NCBI RefSeq assembly: GCF_003265995.1
Contig: NZ_MVJN01000002.1
Coordinates: forward strand, 248,001 to 312,000
Source: Legionella quinlivanii
GTDB taxonomy: Bacteria > Pseudomonadota > Gammaproteobacteria > Legionellales > Legionellaceae
Direction: 5' to 3'
DNA length: 64,000 bases
Shown: piece by piece, positions 17,843 to 27,279 of the stretch
Layout: each line of letters opens with the position of its first letter
Position numbering within the stretch: position 1 is the stretch's first letter
Notes under the pieces: generated by a model
The model's input: only the letters and a program-made list of their open reading frames with translations
The model's database searches: none
Told to the model about the DNA's origin: nothing
Translations under genes and position numbers: made by a program

Positions 17843-19324
17843 CTAGCAAAAACCTCCAGTGAAAGTGGTAACAGAGAAATTGCTGATTTCGTGTATATTT
17901 GTGAAAGCTCCAGTACTGGCTGAAAATCCAAAATACAATGTTGCTGGAATCGCTCCTGCTTGCGCAAATAAATTATAGTTTGATATATACTGAGCTCCAT
18001 TAATATACAAATTCAATATCCCTGAACCTGTAATAGTAATGTGATAATTCAGCGGGGTTGACTGATTCCGTAATGCTACGTTCTGCCATAAACTGAACCC
18101 GGGAATAACGCTTGTGATAAAGGGATTATTAGGAGATGGCCCTCTGATTGCAATAGAGTTTGGCTGCTTTCCAGGTCCGCCAGCACAGATAGGCATAAGG
18201 AGATCACAGGTTGGGTTAGAAAAGTTTCCAAATTCATCCAACCCAATACCAACGTAACCTCCAGGAATTGTTGCATATCCAAGCCCGCCGCCAAAAACAC
18301 CGATATTGGCAGGAACTCCTTGCGAGGCATCCAATAGAAAAAAACTAAACCCGTCGGCACCATCGCCACCGAAGGAATAGGTTGTAAATCTTACATCTAT
18401 TCCCTGTGATGTCAGAACAGGCTGGGTTGTTATAATCCCGCCTCCATCCAATAAATTGGCTAGCGTCAGCCGTAATGTACCTTGACCATTTATATCTGGA
18501 ACATTCCCATTTAATCCACCAGGCGTACCTGCCTGACAAGTCGGTATAGTTCCATTATTCACACCTGTTGCTGTTAAACAGGCACTGCCATAGGATTGCC
18601 ATGGCAACACAGCCGATGCATTAGCGAAAGAATCCTGAGCCAATATTGCTTCACAAGTAAGTCCAATATTTGTCACATTGGATGTAATTATGCCCGAACC
18701 ATTTGTAACTTCACATAGTTGGCCTGCAGGTTGAGTTAATACAGTAACATTATACAGGGAGCCGACCACCAGGGCCTCTGAAAAAACGAAAGGACCATTC
18801 GAAGGTATCGCAAGGTAATTTCTCTTATTATTTTGAAGCACTGCACTGGTTCCCTGTTTCAGACAGCTTGTCACTCCGCCCACTGTATAGTAATTTGTTG
18901 TGGGCAAGGGAGGCCCCTGTAAAATATTTAATTGTTCCCCTGCACATGGCTCACTACAACGCAATGGGTTACCCATGTCGCAAAGTATCGGTCCACCATT
19001 AATGCTCCCTTGCAAAGCACCGCCATGAATCCTTAAGTTCAGAATGCAGGATTGCTGATATCCTAGCCACATAGTGCCTGGACAATCCCAGGGACTGCTA
19101 ACAACCTGGGAAACACCTGGAATCGGTCTCATGATGAGGGTATGCGGCCTGAGGGATTGATTGGTAATCTGATATTGGACTGTGGCTGTGTCATTCACAG
19201 CCACAGTCAGGGCTGTCTGAGTTAATGGTGTAAATGTCCACACGGGCATTCCTGCATAGGCAGCCGTCAGTATCGAAGTGCCAATCATCATTGCAATAGT
19301 TTTGGAAATAAACAAGTTTGCCAT
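17843..19324 (-). CDS. Secreted L-type (legume-like) lectin protein
   Basis: Start ATG 19324 is chosen because AAGGAAC lies 6 bases upstream; the longer frame to 19342 would overlap the previous gene. The protein is about 493 aa with a signal peptide (cleavage after AAYA near residue 18). Residues about 20-130 match the N-terminal module of the propeller protein at 10.2 kb (MRPIPGVSQ, paired Cys, GGPILCD). Residues about 230-493 form an L-type lectin fold: opening AQDSFANAS, the GGDGADGFSFFLLD strand that carries the metal-site Asp, GGYVGIGLDEFGNF, then SIAIRG and a final GFSASTGAFTNIHEI strand. It should bind carbohydrate outside the cell. It is downstream of a beta-barrel gene by 10 bp, so the two form an operon. 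Confidence 0.85.
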   Translation of the reverse strand: MANLFISKTIAMMIGTSILTAAYAGMPVWTFTPLTQTALTVAVNDTATVQYQITNQSLRPHTLIMRPIPGVSQVVSSPWDCPGTMWLGYQQSCILNLRIHGGALQGSINGGPILCDMGNPLRCSEPCAGEQLNILQGPPLPTTNYYTVGGVTSCLKQGTSAVLQNNKRNYLAIPSNGPFVFSEALVVGSLYNVTVLTQPAGQLCEVTNGSGIITSNVTNIGLTCEAILAQDSFANASAVLPWQSYGSACLTATGVNNGTIPTCQAGTPGGLNGNVPDINGQGTLRLTLANLLDGGGIITTQPVLTSQGIDVRFTTYSFGGDGADGFSFFLLDASQGVPANIGVFGGGLGYATIPGGYVGIGLDEFGNFSNPTCDLLMPICAGGPGKQPNSIAIRGPSPNNPFITSVIPGFSLWQNVALRNQSTPLNYHITITGSGILNLYINGAQYISNYNLFAQAGAIPATLYFGFSASTGAFTNIHEISNFSVTTFTGGFC

Positions 19325-19334
19325 AAACGTTCCT

Positions 19335-20060
19335 TCAGCCAATGTATGTCAGATTGAATAAAATACCCTGAGCGATAAGGTGGTTGAGCTTCAGCCCTGA
19401 ATTCATGCTCTGCCCCTCAGCGCGGCCCAAACTGCTTTTGCCCCAATCAGCCAGCGTATAACCTCCCCCGATTTGCCAATGCCTGTTCAGTATTTTCTGT
19501 AGGCCAGCCCCAAAAGTCAGCGCCAGTGCCGTTTGCTTATGATCGGTGAAATCGGGAACAGGAAACACACCACAGCTTAAGGATTTATTGCTAAACTCAT
19601 GAGCCTGATTAAAACTCACCCCAATACCGCCGCTTATCCAGGGTATAATCCCGGCTTCATTATTAAGCAGTAGTTTACCCTGTACAGCCACGCGCTGGTG
19701 GTTAATACGGTAATGATAACTATGGTTACTAAACTGCGGGTCTGCGTCATCCCAAATTTCGCCATCCAATCGCGCAGCGCCCGTCACTGCTCCCGATAAC
19801 CCTAATTGACCACGCAAGACACTGCCTAATACTTTCTCCATTCCAATAAATAATTCGCCAGCTCCCGTTGAGCCGAGATTTTTTTTCGCTGCATAGGTGT
19901 TCTCAATTTCGGGAGCCAAAAAAAAAGTCTGTGTTTTCCCAGCCTTTGTCCAAACAGTCCCCCCACTCACAGAGACTACCCAGCCCCCAGTGCTTTGAGC
20001 AATTAAAGGATTTGATAGCAGACAAGATAATGTCATTAGGCAAACACTGCGTTTCTTCAT
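19335..20060 (-). CDS. Outer membrane beta-barrel protein, 241 aa
   Basis: A signal peptide covers residues 1-22 (MKKRS start, cleavage after LIAQ). The mature 219 residues look like an eight-strand barrel: alternating hydrophobic segments, Gly-rich turns, SGGIGVSFNQA and LTFGAGLQKIL strands, and a C-terminal aromatic/hydrophobic strand ending FNLTYIG. An AGGAG Shine-Dalgarno lies upstream of ATG 20060. It is cotranscribed with the lectin gene and may act as its anchor or exporter; this is inferred only from the pairing, which is mirrored by the propeller/barrel pair at 10-13 kb. Confidence 0.75.
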   Translation of the reverse strand: MKKRSVCLMTLSCLLSNPLIAQSTGGWVVSVSGGTVWTKAGKTQTFFLAPEIENTYAAKKNLGSTGAGELFIGMEKVLGSVLRGQLGLSGAVTGAARLDGEIWDDADPQFSNHSYHYRINHQRVAVQGKLLLNNEAGIIPWISGGIGVSFNQAHEFSNKSLSCGVFPVPDFTDHKQTALALTFGAGLQKILNRHWQIGGGYTLADWGKSSLGRAEGQSMNSGLKLNHLIAQGILFNLTYIG

Positions 20061-20177
20061 TATGACTCCTAATCTCGTTATCCTGGTGATCTAATGCAAC
20101 ACCTGCTCACGTTGTCTAACGATAATCTAGTAAATTGCTCCAAGACTTGTGACAGCCCCTGCGGGGGGAGCCAATAA

Positions 20178-21575
20178 TTAATTTTTAACCCAGTTGTCAT
20201 AGGCTTTAGCGCTTGAATCGCTTCGGCCCAGGTCTTTCAGCGCTTTTCCGCTCATTAAATAATCTTCAATAGTTTCTAAACTGAGGCCCTTGGTTTCTGG
20301 CATGAAATAATAGCTGTAGACCAATCCAAAGAAACAGATTGCTCCATACAATGCGAAAGTAGATTCGATTCCAATTCCGGCATGCAAAAGAGGAAAGCTA
20401 AAAACGACCAGTGTATTGAAACCCCAGTTGCTGATTGAGGATAAGCCCATACCTGCCCCTCTTACGTGCAAAGGAAAGATTTCCGACATTGCAATATGTG
20501 GGATGGGGCCAATGCTGATAGCAAAGGAAAATATGTAAACTGTCAGGCAAATGACAGAAAGAGAAGCGATTAAAGAGGTCTGGTAAAATGAAAAGAGACT
20601 CAGCGCAAAAAGACTGATAAATGCACCAGAGAAACCAATTAAAAGAAGCTTTCGCCGACCAAGCTGGTCTACCCAGAATATAGCGCCAATGGTGACCAGC
20701 ATATTAACCAAACCAATCCCCATGGTTGCCAGAATTTGCCCGGTTGCATTGTTGAAACCCAGATTCTTAAAAATCTCCGGTGCATAGTAGATAATGACAT
20801 TAATGCCGCTTAATTGCTGTAAGCAGAATAGCATCATACCGAGCGATAACACCGGCAGCATGGAACGGCTGAATAATTGCTTCCAGCCCTGTGTGTGCGG
20901 TTCACGGCTTAAAGTTAATTCAATATGATGTAATTCGTGACTGCAGTTTTCCTTTCTCAGACGCTGCAAGGCATTGGCAGCCTCTTTTTTTCTTCCAACG
21001 CTATATAACCAGCGCGGAGATTCAGGTAGAAACAGAATAAAAATAGTTAACAAGCCGGCTGGAATGGCACTTGAAGCAAACATTGCGCGCCAGGCATTTT
21101 GTTCAATCAATAAATAGTTAACAGAATAAGCACATACGATCCCGATCGTAATCGCAAGCTGATAAATAGCGACCATTGCTCCGCGCCATTTTTCAGGAGC
21201 AGTTTCAGCCAGATAGAGCGGTGTTATAACTGCCGCAGTTCCAATGGCGATACCGAGAATAAAGCGTGACACAATCAGAATCCACTCCTCGGCAGCAAGA
21301 GCTGCTCCCAGAGCGCCGAGAAAAAAGAGCAGGCCGGCTGCCGATAAGGCACTTCGTCTGCCAAAATATTTTACCAGTTTAGAGACCAGCAAAGCACCAA
21401 TCAACATAGAGCCAAGAAGTGCACCGAAAGGCAAAGCGGAAGTCATGACCCCAACTTCAGTATGATTCAAAGCGAAATGCTCCTTCACCAGAGCAAGGGA
21501 GCCTGCAATGATTCCTTCATCATAGCCAAATAGAAAACCTGCTAATGATCCAATGATTGCAACTAATAATGCCAT
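20178..21575 (-). CDS. ywtG: MFS sugar porter (glucose or related hexose/proton symporter)
   Basis: This 465-aa protein has 12 hydrophobic helices and sugar-porter signatures: GFLFGYDEGIIAG in helix 1, GRR after helix 2, PESPRWL before the central loop, QQLSGINVIIYYAP in helix 7, DQLGRRKLL after helix 8, and PETKGLSLE near the C-terminus. It is an inner membrane importer and probably supplies glucose to the adjacent Entner-Doudoroff genes. It is the last gene of that operon, 42 bp after eda. AAGGATAAG precedes the ATG at 21575. The name follows the gene at the equivalent place in L. pneumophila; exact substrate is inferred. Confidence 0.85.
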   Translation of the reverse strand: MALLVAIIGSLAGFLFGYDEGIIAGSLALVKEHFALNHTEVGVMTSALPFGALLGSMLIGALLVSKLVKYFGRRSALSAAGLLFFLGALGAALAAEEWILIVSRFILGIAIGTAAVITPLYLAETAPEKWRGAMVAIYQLAITIGIVCAYSVNYLLIEQNAWRAMFASSAIPAGLLTIFILFLPESPRWLYSVGRKKEAANALQRLRKENCSHELHHIELTLSREPHTQGWKQLFSRSMLPVLSLGMMLFCLQQLSGINVIIYYAPEIFKNLGFNNATGQILATMGIGLVNMLVTIGAIFWVDQLGRRKLLLIGFSGAFISLFALSLFSFYQTSLIASLSVICLTVYIFSFAISIGPIPHIAMSEIFPLHVRGAGMGLSSISNWGFNTLVVFSFPLLHAGIGIESTFALYGAICFFGLVYSYYFMPETKGLSLETIEDYLMSGKALKDLGRSDSSAKAYDNWVKN

Positions 21576-21617
21576 TTCTTATCCTTAATTAAGCTCAAGT
21601 TTACCAGTCTGATCCAT

Positions 21618-22277
21618 CTACACTTTGTCGGAAATCAGAGCATTGGCTTTTTTGCAAAGATCCGTGATTAATTGCCAATCCCTGTTCTGCACTGCTGTTT
21701 CAGGAACCATCCAGGAACCTCCAACACACTGTACATTAGGCAATGCCAGATAGTCCATACAGTTGCTGCTATTAATTCCGCCAGTAGGGCAAAATACAGC
21801 ATCGGGTAATGGGCCATAAAATGATTTCAATGCTGCAACACCGCCCATTGCGCCTGCGGGAAAAAATTTAAAATGCCTGTATCCCATCTCCATACCCAGC
21901 ATGACCTCAGAAACACTGGATATTCCCGGGATAAGAGGAATCGAAGTTTCTCGCCCTGCTGATAACAGACTGGGGGTAGCTCCTGGGCTTAATGCAAAGG
22001 CCGCACCCGCGTCGAGCACCTGCTGTAGCTGTAAGTCATTAAGCACTGTTCCCGCGCCAATAATCATCGTTTTCATTTCCTGGCTCAACAGGTGAATCGC
22101 TTCAAGAGCGATTTCAGTGCGTAATGTCACCTCCATGATGCAAATGCCTCCCTTTAACAAGGCTTCAGCCAAGGGCAAGGCTTGATTAAGATCTCTGATA
22201 ACAATGACAGGAATCAGCGCACTGGCAGAAAAAACCTTCTCAGCCGATAGTTTCCAGTTAAAAGGCTCCATTCTCAT
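21618..22277 (-). CDS. eda: 2-dehydro-3-deoxyphosphogluconate (KDPG) aldolase
   Basis: The 219-aa length and motifs fit the class I KDPG aldolase that splits KDPG to pyruvate and glyceraldehyde-3-phosphate. Visible are VIVIRDLNQALPLAEAL, the EVTLRTEIAL segment with catalytic Glu, GAGTVLN, and FKFFPAGAMGG containing the Schiff-base Lys in FKFFP. The phosphate-binding CPTGGI follows. The frame opens at ATG 22277, overlapping the end of glk by 20 bp; a second ATG lies two codons on. It completes the Entner-Doudoroff route here. Confidence 0.95.
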   Translation of the reverse strand: MRMEPFNWKLSAEKVFSASALIPVIVIRDLNQALPLAEALLKGGICIMEVTLRTEIALEAIHLLSQEMKTMIIGAGTVLNDLQLQQVLDAGAAFALSPGATPSLLSAGRETSIPLIPGISSVSEVMLGMEMGYRHFKFFPAGAMGGVAALKSFYGPLPDAVFCPTGGINSSNCMDYLALPNVQCVGGSWMVPETAVQNRDWQLITDLCKKANALISDKV

Positions 22278-23238
22278 TCATCCTTTGTTTTAAATATGCA
22301 GCAGCTCCCAATAAGCCAGGCTGTTCCGCAGTGATTACAAATGTTGCAATTTTCTGATTAAAGCCTGTAAAACGTCCTTTATTTTCAAACCGTTCACGAA
22401 ACTCACTACCGCTCAATAATGGCAATAACCTGGGAACAATTCCTCCTGCGAGATAAACACCTCCCAGAGAATTACCTGTTAAAGCCAGATTCCCGGCAAA
22501 ACTTCCCAGACTTGCAAAAAACTGATTGACCGCCGTTACGGCAAGAGGACAAGCTGTAGTGAGCGCCAATTCCGCGATTTTAGCAGCAGATCGAAACTCA
22601 ATGGGTTGGTCTTGAAACATTGCCAAGGCCTGATAAAGATCTTCAAGCCCTCCTCCTGATAAAACACGCTCACAGGAGACATGTCCGTATTTTCGGGACA
22701 AATATTGGTAAATGAACCACTCCTGTTCAGTCTGGGCTGGCCAGTCAGCATGCCCTCCCTCACCCGCAACAGGGATATACCCATGACTGCCGGGAATTAA
22801 CTGAGCCACTCCAAGACCCGTACCAGCACCAAGAACCAGCATGTTTTGATCTGGTTCTGGATAACCGCCGCCTATCTGCAATTTATGCAAAGATTGTAAT
22901 ACAGTAAGGCTCATGGCCGTGGCAGTAAAATCATTCAACATATATAAGCGGTTTAAACCTAGTTTCTGCTTTACAGAGTTAACTGAGAATTGCCAGTGAG
23001 AATTGGTCATGGAAATTGTATCGCCATTGACGGGACAGGCAATGGCAATCGCTGCATGCTTAATATCTTCCACTTCGCAACTGTTCAGATAGTGAATCCA
23101 GGCATCCTCTATGCGCTGATAATTGGCACAGGGAAGGATTTTAATCTGATCTATAGCCAGACTGTTCAGCTCAACACGGCAAAATCGGGCATTTGTACCC
23201 CCTATGTCAGCGGCAACCGCATACTGCTCACTCACCAT
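22258..23238 (-). CDS. glk: Glucokinase
   Basis: This 326-aa protein matches the bacterial Glk (ROK-unrelated, group A) family that phosphorylates glucose with ATP. It has the phosphate-binding DIGGTNARF near the start, NDFTATAMS in the glucose-binding region, LGAGTGLGVA, the EGGHADWP segment with sugar-contacting residues, and ERVLSGGGLEDLY followed by YLAGGIVPR. Start ATG 23238 overlaps the end of edd by 11 bp, and its own 3' end overlaps eda, so translation is coupled throughout. It feeds glucose-6-phosphate to Zwf. Confidence 0.95.
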   Translation of the reverse strand: MVSEQYAVAADIGGTNARFCRVELNSLAIDQIKILPCANYQRIEDAWIHYLNSCEVEDIKHAAIAIACPVNGDTISMTNSHWQFSVNSVKQKLGLNRLYMLNDFTATAMSLTVLQSLHKLQIGGGYPEPDQNMLVLGAGTGLGVAQLIPGSHGYIPVAGEGGHADWPAQTEQEWFIYQYLSRKYGHVSCERVLSGGGLEDLYQALAMFQDQPIEFRSAAKIAELALTTACPLAVTAVNQFFASLGSFAGNLALTGNSLGGVYLAGGIVPRLLPLLSGSEFRERFENKGRFTGFNQKIATFVITAEQPGLLGAAAYLKQRMNENGAF

Positions 23239-25060
23239 TTACTGCAACTCCCGCAGGAAAAAGGCTACAGGCCCCTTCCTCAGCACTTGAAAAATTATTT
23301 CTTAAATGAATAAATAACTCTCTCCCCATACCATTAACTGGTTCGAGCGTTCTGACAGCATGTTGTCTATTTTTTAATTCCTGAGCGGATACCAGCAGTT
23401 CGACAATACCTCTTTGCCCATCGATAAGGATCATATCGCCATTTTCTGCTTTTGAAATAAGCCCCTGGTCTGCAGCCTCAGGCGTGACATGAATAGCGGC
23501 TGGCACCTTGCCGGAAGCGCCGGACATGCGGCCATCCGTTAAAAGAGCAACGCGAAAGCCTCTATCCTGCAATACACCAAGTGGCGGAGTCAGTTTATGC
23601 AATTCAGGCATGCCACAGGCTTTAGGCCCTTGGAAACGCACTACAATTACACAATCTCTCTCCAATTCGCCGGCATGAAAGGCCGTTTCAAACTCTTCCT
23701 GGCTTGAAAAAACCAAAGCAGGCGCTTCAATCACCTGATTTTCCGAAGCCACTGCAGAAGTCTTGAAAACAGCTCGCCCGAGATTACCTGATAACACCTG
23801 TAATCCTCCCTGGGGTTGGAAGGCGTCGCTCACCGGACGCAAAACATTCATATCAGCTGACTGAGGTTCACTTTCAATCCATGCAAGTTGCCCGTTATCG
23901 AGAGTCGGCTTTTGTGTATAACGCTGAAGACCAAATCCAGCCACAGTGTGCACATCCGCATGCAGTAACTCATTTTCAAGCAGGGTTTTTATCAGATAGC
24001 CCATACCTCCTGCCTGCTGGAATTGATTAATGTCGGCATCACCATTCGGATAGACTCGGGCAAGTAACGGGGTAATCTTCGATAGCTCTGCAAAATCATC
24101 CCAATTGATAATCAGGCCGGCTGCACGCGCAATCGCAATCAGGTGCATGGTATGGTTAGTTGAACCACCGGTTGCCAGTAAACCAATAATTGCATTCACC
24201 AGCGATTTTGCGTCAACAATTTTGCCAACTGGTAAATACTCCCCCCTTAAATCGGTCAGTTCAATAATTTTCTGTGCAGCGGCTTTGGTTAATTCATCAC
24301 GTAAAGCTGTGTTTGGATGTACAAATGAAGAGCCAGGTAATTGCAAACCCATTATTTCCACGAGGAGTTGATTGGAGTTGGCTGTTCCGTAAAAAGTACA
24401 GGTACCAGGAGAATGATAGGAAGCCGCTTCAGCGTCCAGAAGCTTGTCTTTGTCCACTTTCTTTTCGGCATACAACTGACGTATTCGCGCCTTCTCTTTG
24501 TTCGAGATCCCGGATGGCATAGGCCCTGCGGGAATTAGCATAAAGGGCAAATGACCAAAAGATAAGGCTGAAATCAACAGACCAGGTACTATTTTGTCGC
24601 AGATGCCAAGCATCAGGCCGCCGTCAAACATATTATGAGATAAGCCGATAGACGCGGACATGGCTATTACATCACGACTCAAGAGGCTTAACTCCATGCC
24701 AGGCTGTCCCTGCGTGATACCATCACACATGGCCGGCACACCGCCGGCGAACTGAGCAATGCCTCCGGCTTCTGCAACCGCCTTCTTGATTAGTGAAGGA
24801 TAATGCTCATAAGGCTGATGCGCGGATAGCATATCATTATAAGCGGAAATAATACCGATATTAGGCTGTCTCATTTCACGGAGAATCTGTTTCTCATGCA
24901 AAAGGCAGGCAGCAAATCCATGTGCCAGATTGCCGCAGTGCAGGCCTTTACGATGGGGGCCTTGCACTCTGGCCTCTGTCAGTTGTGAAAGGTATTTTTC
25001 ACGCAGCTGAAAACTGCGCTCATTAATTTTATCGGTGATGTCTCTGATACGAAAATGCAT
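23228..25060 (-). CDS. edd: Phosphogluconate dehydratase
   Basis: The enzyme converts 6-phosphogluconate to KDPG and belongs to the IlvD/Edd family with a [4Fe-4S] cluster. From the chosen ATG (25060, preceded by GAGG) it is about 610 aa, normal for Edd; the longer frame to 25123 runs into pgl. Family segments are visible: [37 protein letters not shown] with a cluster Cys, CDKIVPG with another Cys, [11 protein letters not shown] with the third, then [10 protein letters not shown] and [17 protein letters not shown] near the end. It lies 7 bp after pgl and overlaps glk. Confidence 0.95.
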   Translation of the reverse strand: MHFRIRDITDKINERSFQLREKYLSQLTEARVQGPHRKGLHCGNLAHGFAACLLHEKQILREMRQPNIGIISAYNDMLSAHQPYEHYPSLIKKAVAEAGGIAQFAGGVPAMCDGITQGQPGMELSLLSRDVIAMSASIGLSHNMFDGGLMLGICDKIVPGLLISALSFGHLPFMLIPAGPMPSGISNKEKARIRQLYAEKKVDKDKLLDAEAASYHSPGTCTFYGTANSNQLLVEIMGLQLPGSSFVHPNTALRDELTKAAAQKIIELTDLRGEYLPVGKIVDAKSLVNAIIGLLATGGSTNHTMHLIAIARAAGLIINWDDFAELSKITPLLARVYPNGDADINQFQQAGGMGYLIKTLLENELLHADVHTVAGFGLQRYTQKPTLDNGQLAWIESEPQSADMNVLRPVSDAFQPQGGLQVLSGNLGRAVFKTSAVASENQVIEAPALVFSSQEEFETAFHAGELERDCVIVVRFQGPKACGMPELHKLTPPLGVLQDRGFRVALLTDGRMSGASGKVPAAIHVTPEAADQGLISKAENGDMILIDGQRGIVELLVSAQELKNRQHAVRTLEPVNGMGRELFIHLRNNFSSAEEGACSLFPAGVAVNGE

Positions 25061-25067
25061 AACAACC

Positions 25068-25757
25068 TCAAGAGGGAGCAAACATAACCTGCAATCGGGT
25101 CGCAGGCTGATTAATAAAAGCACGAATAGGCATGGTCAGTGCGTCATTGTCTGCTAATGCCTCCTGAAAGACACGCATCTTGTTCTCACCGACTAGCTGC
25201 AAAAACAACTTTCGGGTTCTAAGCAGACGGGGTTTGGTTAGTGTGATTCGTTGAAACGGGGCTTGAGTTGTTGTTAGTGCAATCACGTCCTTTGCGAAAT
25301 TCGATAAGCCATATTCCAGCTCTCTGCTGCCAGGAAATAAAGAGGCGGTATGGCCATCCTCTCCCATTCCCAATATCACCGCGTCAAACAGAGGAATCCT
25401 GGCAAGTTTGGCTTCAGCTTCGCCAACAGCCTCTTCAATAGTTGAATTTTGAGTAGAAAAATTGATGAAGGCGGCAGCAGCGGCTTTGTTTTTTAAAAGA
25501 CAGTTCCTCACCATCCATTCATTACTATCGCTGTCCTGTGCGGTATTCCAGCGCTCATCCACCAGAATTACCGAAACCGCATCCCAGTTTAAATCTTTGC
25601 CAGCCATCACTTCAAATAATGCAGCCGGAGTTTTACCACCAGAAACAGCCAGGTAGGCTTCACCTCTTGCAGTAATAGCCTCGTCAAGAATTTGTATCAA
25701 TCGATTGGCAAATTCCTCGTGAAGCATTTCACAGTTATCAAAACGATGTATATCCAT
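25068..25757 (-). CDS. pgl: 6-phosphogluconolactonase
   Basis: This 229-aa protein is a Pgl of the DevB/SOL type, hydrolysing 6-phosphogluconolactone made by Zwf. Motifs: LAVSGGKTPAALFEVM (phosphate-binding), VILVDERWN, SDSNEWMVRNCLL, and the hallmark GMGEDGHTASLFPGS. Its ATG directly follows the zwf stop with no intervening base, so the two are translationally coupled. Edd follows after 7 bp. Length is normal and no key residue is missing. Confidence 0.95.
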   Translation of the reverse strand: MDIHRFDNCEMLHEEFANRLIQILDEAITARGEAYLAVSGGKTPAALFEVMAGKDLNWDAVSVILVDERWNTAQDSDSNEWMVRNCLLKNKAAAAAFINFSTQNSTIEEAVGEAEAKLARIPLFDAVILGMGEDGHTASLFPGSRELEYGLSNFAKDVIALTTTQAPFQRITLTKPRLLRTRKLFLQLVGENKMRVFQEALADNDALTMPIRAFINQPATRLQVMFAPS

Positions 25758-27218
25758 TTACTCATCCCAGCTATGCGCATCCCGTGCTAATAAACTGGTT
25801 GCCATCGCCGGCCCCCAGGTTCCTGCCTGATACGGACGAGGTGCTTCCGAGCTCTCTTGCCAGGCCTTTAGAATTCCGTCAATCCAATCCCAGGCTTGCT
25901 CAACTTCATCTCGGCGTACGAACAAATACTGGTTACCCAGCATTACCTCTAATAAGAGACGCTCATAGGCATCAGCGATGCGCTGTTTGTTAAAGGTTTT
26001 GTCAAAACTTAAATCCAGTTTGCTTTCCTGAAGCTGCATTGTTTCCCCAAGTCCAGGAATCTTGTTCATGATTTGAATTTCGACCCCTTCATCAGGCTGC
26101 AGGCGAATAATTAACTTGTTGGGAGCAAGCTGTTTGTAGGTTTTCTGAAAAATGTTGTGCTGGGGAGCTTTGAAATAAACAGCCACTTCACTGTGCTTTT
26201 TCGGCATTCGTTTGCCAGTTCGCAGATAAAATGGAACACCTGCCCAGCGCCAGTTGTCTATATTGACCTTCATCGCGACAAAAGTTTCAGTCCTGCTTTC
26301 AGAACGGGCTCCCTCTTCTTCGAGATACGCAGGAACGGCTTTTCCATTCACAAATCCACTAGTATACTGCCCGCGAACAGTCGAGGCTTGAACATTGGCA
26401 TGATTGATTGGACGCAGTGCTTTTAGCACTCTTAGTTTTTCATCCCGAATACTGTCCGCATCGAGACTGGTTGGAGGCTCCATAGCGATGAGGGATAAAA
26501 CCTGTAACAAATGATTTTGCAGCATATCGCGCATCTGGCCTGCATCATCATAATAACTCCACCGCCCTTCAACCCCCACCTCTTCGGCAATAGTAATCTG
26601 CACATGGTCAATTGACTGATGATCCCAGTTATTTACAAATAATGAGTTAGCAAAACGCAAAGCCAGCAAATTCAAAACGGTTTCTTTTCCGAGATAATGA
26701 TCAATTCGGTAAATCTGGTTTTCTGCAAAATAACAGGAGACCTGATTATTGATGACAATCGCTGAAGCCAAATCCTTTCCAATGGGTTTCTCAAGTACAA
26801 TGCGGGCAGGAAAATCAGCCAGACCATTTTTAGCCATACCCTCTGCAATATGGCCGAATAATGAAGGTGGTGTTGCAAAATAGCCAATTGGAATCAGATG
26901 ATCTGCTGTTTGTTGTATTAATTTGCGATACTCATCAGTCTGTAACAAATCCAGTTGAGAATAACGAAGACGCGAAGCCAGGCGATCCCATACTGCATTA
27001 TTAAAAGGAGTATTGAGAAACTTTTTAAGATTGGAGGAAACGAAATTACTATAGGATTCGAGATTAAAGTCTTCGCGGGCTACACCGTGGATAAGCGTAT
27101 CCGCATGCAGCATTCCTGAACTTTCCAATTGATAAAGAGCAGGTAAGAGTTTTCGGCGAGCCAGGTCACCTTGGGTGCCGAATAAAAAGAGATTGCAGGG
27201 TTTGTGTTTGACCAGCAT
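25758..27218 (-). CDS. zwf: Glucose-6-phosphate 1-dehydrogenase
   Basis: The first gene of the Entner-Doudoroff operon encodes a 486-aa G6PD, oxidising glucose-6-phosphate with NAD(P)+. Visible are the nucleotide-binding FGTQGDLARRKL (a variant of GASGDLA), the EKPIGKDL segment, and the active-site signature RIDHYLGKETVLNLL with catalytic His and Lys. The C-terminal half includes FYLRTGKRMPKK and PDEGVEIQIMNK. ATG 27218 is used. The order zwf-pgl-edd-glk-eda-porter on one strand with overlaps or tiny gaps supports a single transcript starting upstream of 27218. No 6-phosphogluconate dehydrogenase is nearby. Confidence 0.96.
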   Translation of the reverse strand: MLVKHKPCNLFLFGTQGDLARRKLLPALYQLESSGMLHADTLIHGVAREDFNLESYSNFVSSNLKKFLNTPFNNAVWDRLASRLRYSQLDLLQTDEYRKLIQQTADHLIPIGYFATPPSLFGHIAEGMAKNGLADFPARIVLEKPIGKDLASAIVINNQVSCYFAENQIYRIDHYLGKETVLNLLALRFANSLFVNNWDHQSIDHVQITIAEEVGVEGRWSYYDDAGQMRDMLQNHLLQVLSLIAMEPPTSLDADSIRDEKLRVLKALRPINHANVQASTVRGQYTSGFVNGKAVPAYLEEEGARSESRTETFVAMKVNIDNWRWAGVPFYLRTGKRMPKKHSEVAVYFKAPQHNIFQKTYKQLAPNKLIIRLQPDEGVEIQIMNKIPGLGETMQLQESKLDLSFDKTFNKQRIADAYERLLLEVMLGNQYLFVRRDEVEQAWDWIDGILKAWQESSEAPRPYQAGTWGPAMATSLLARDAHSWDE

Positions 27219-27279
27219 CTTGAATTGAATCCTTTCATTCCTACTTCAATCCCTGAAGTTTACAATAGCAAGAGACAGG

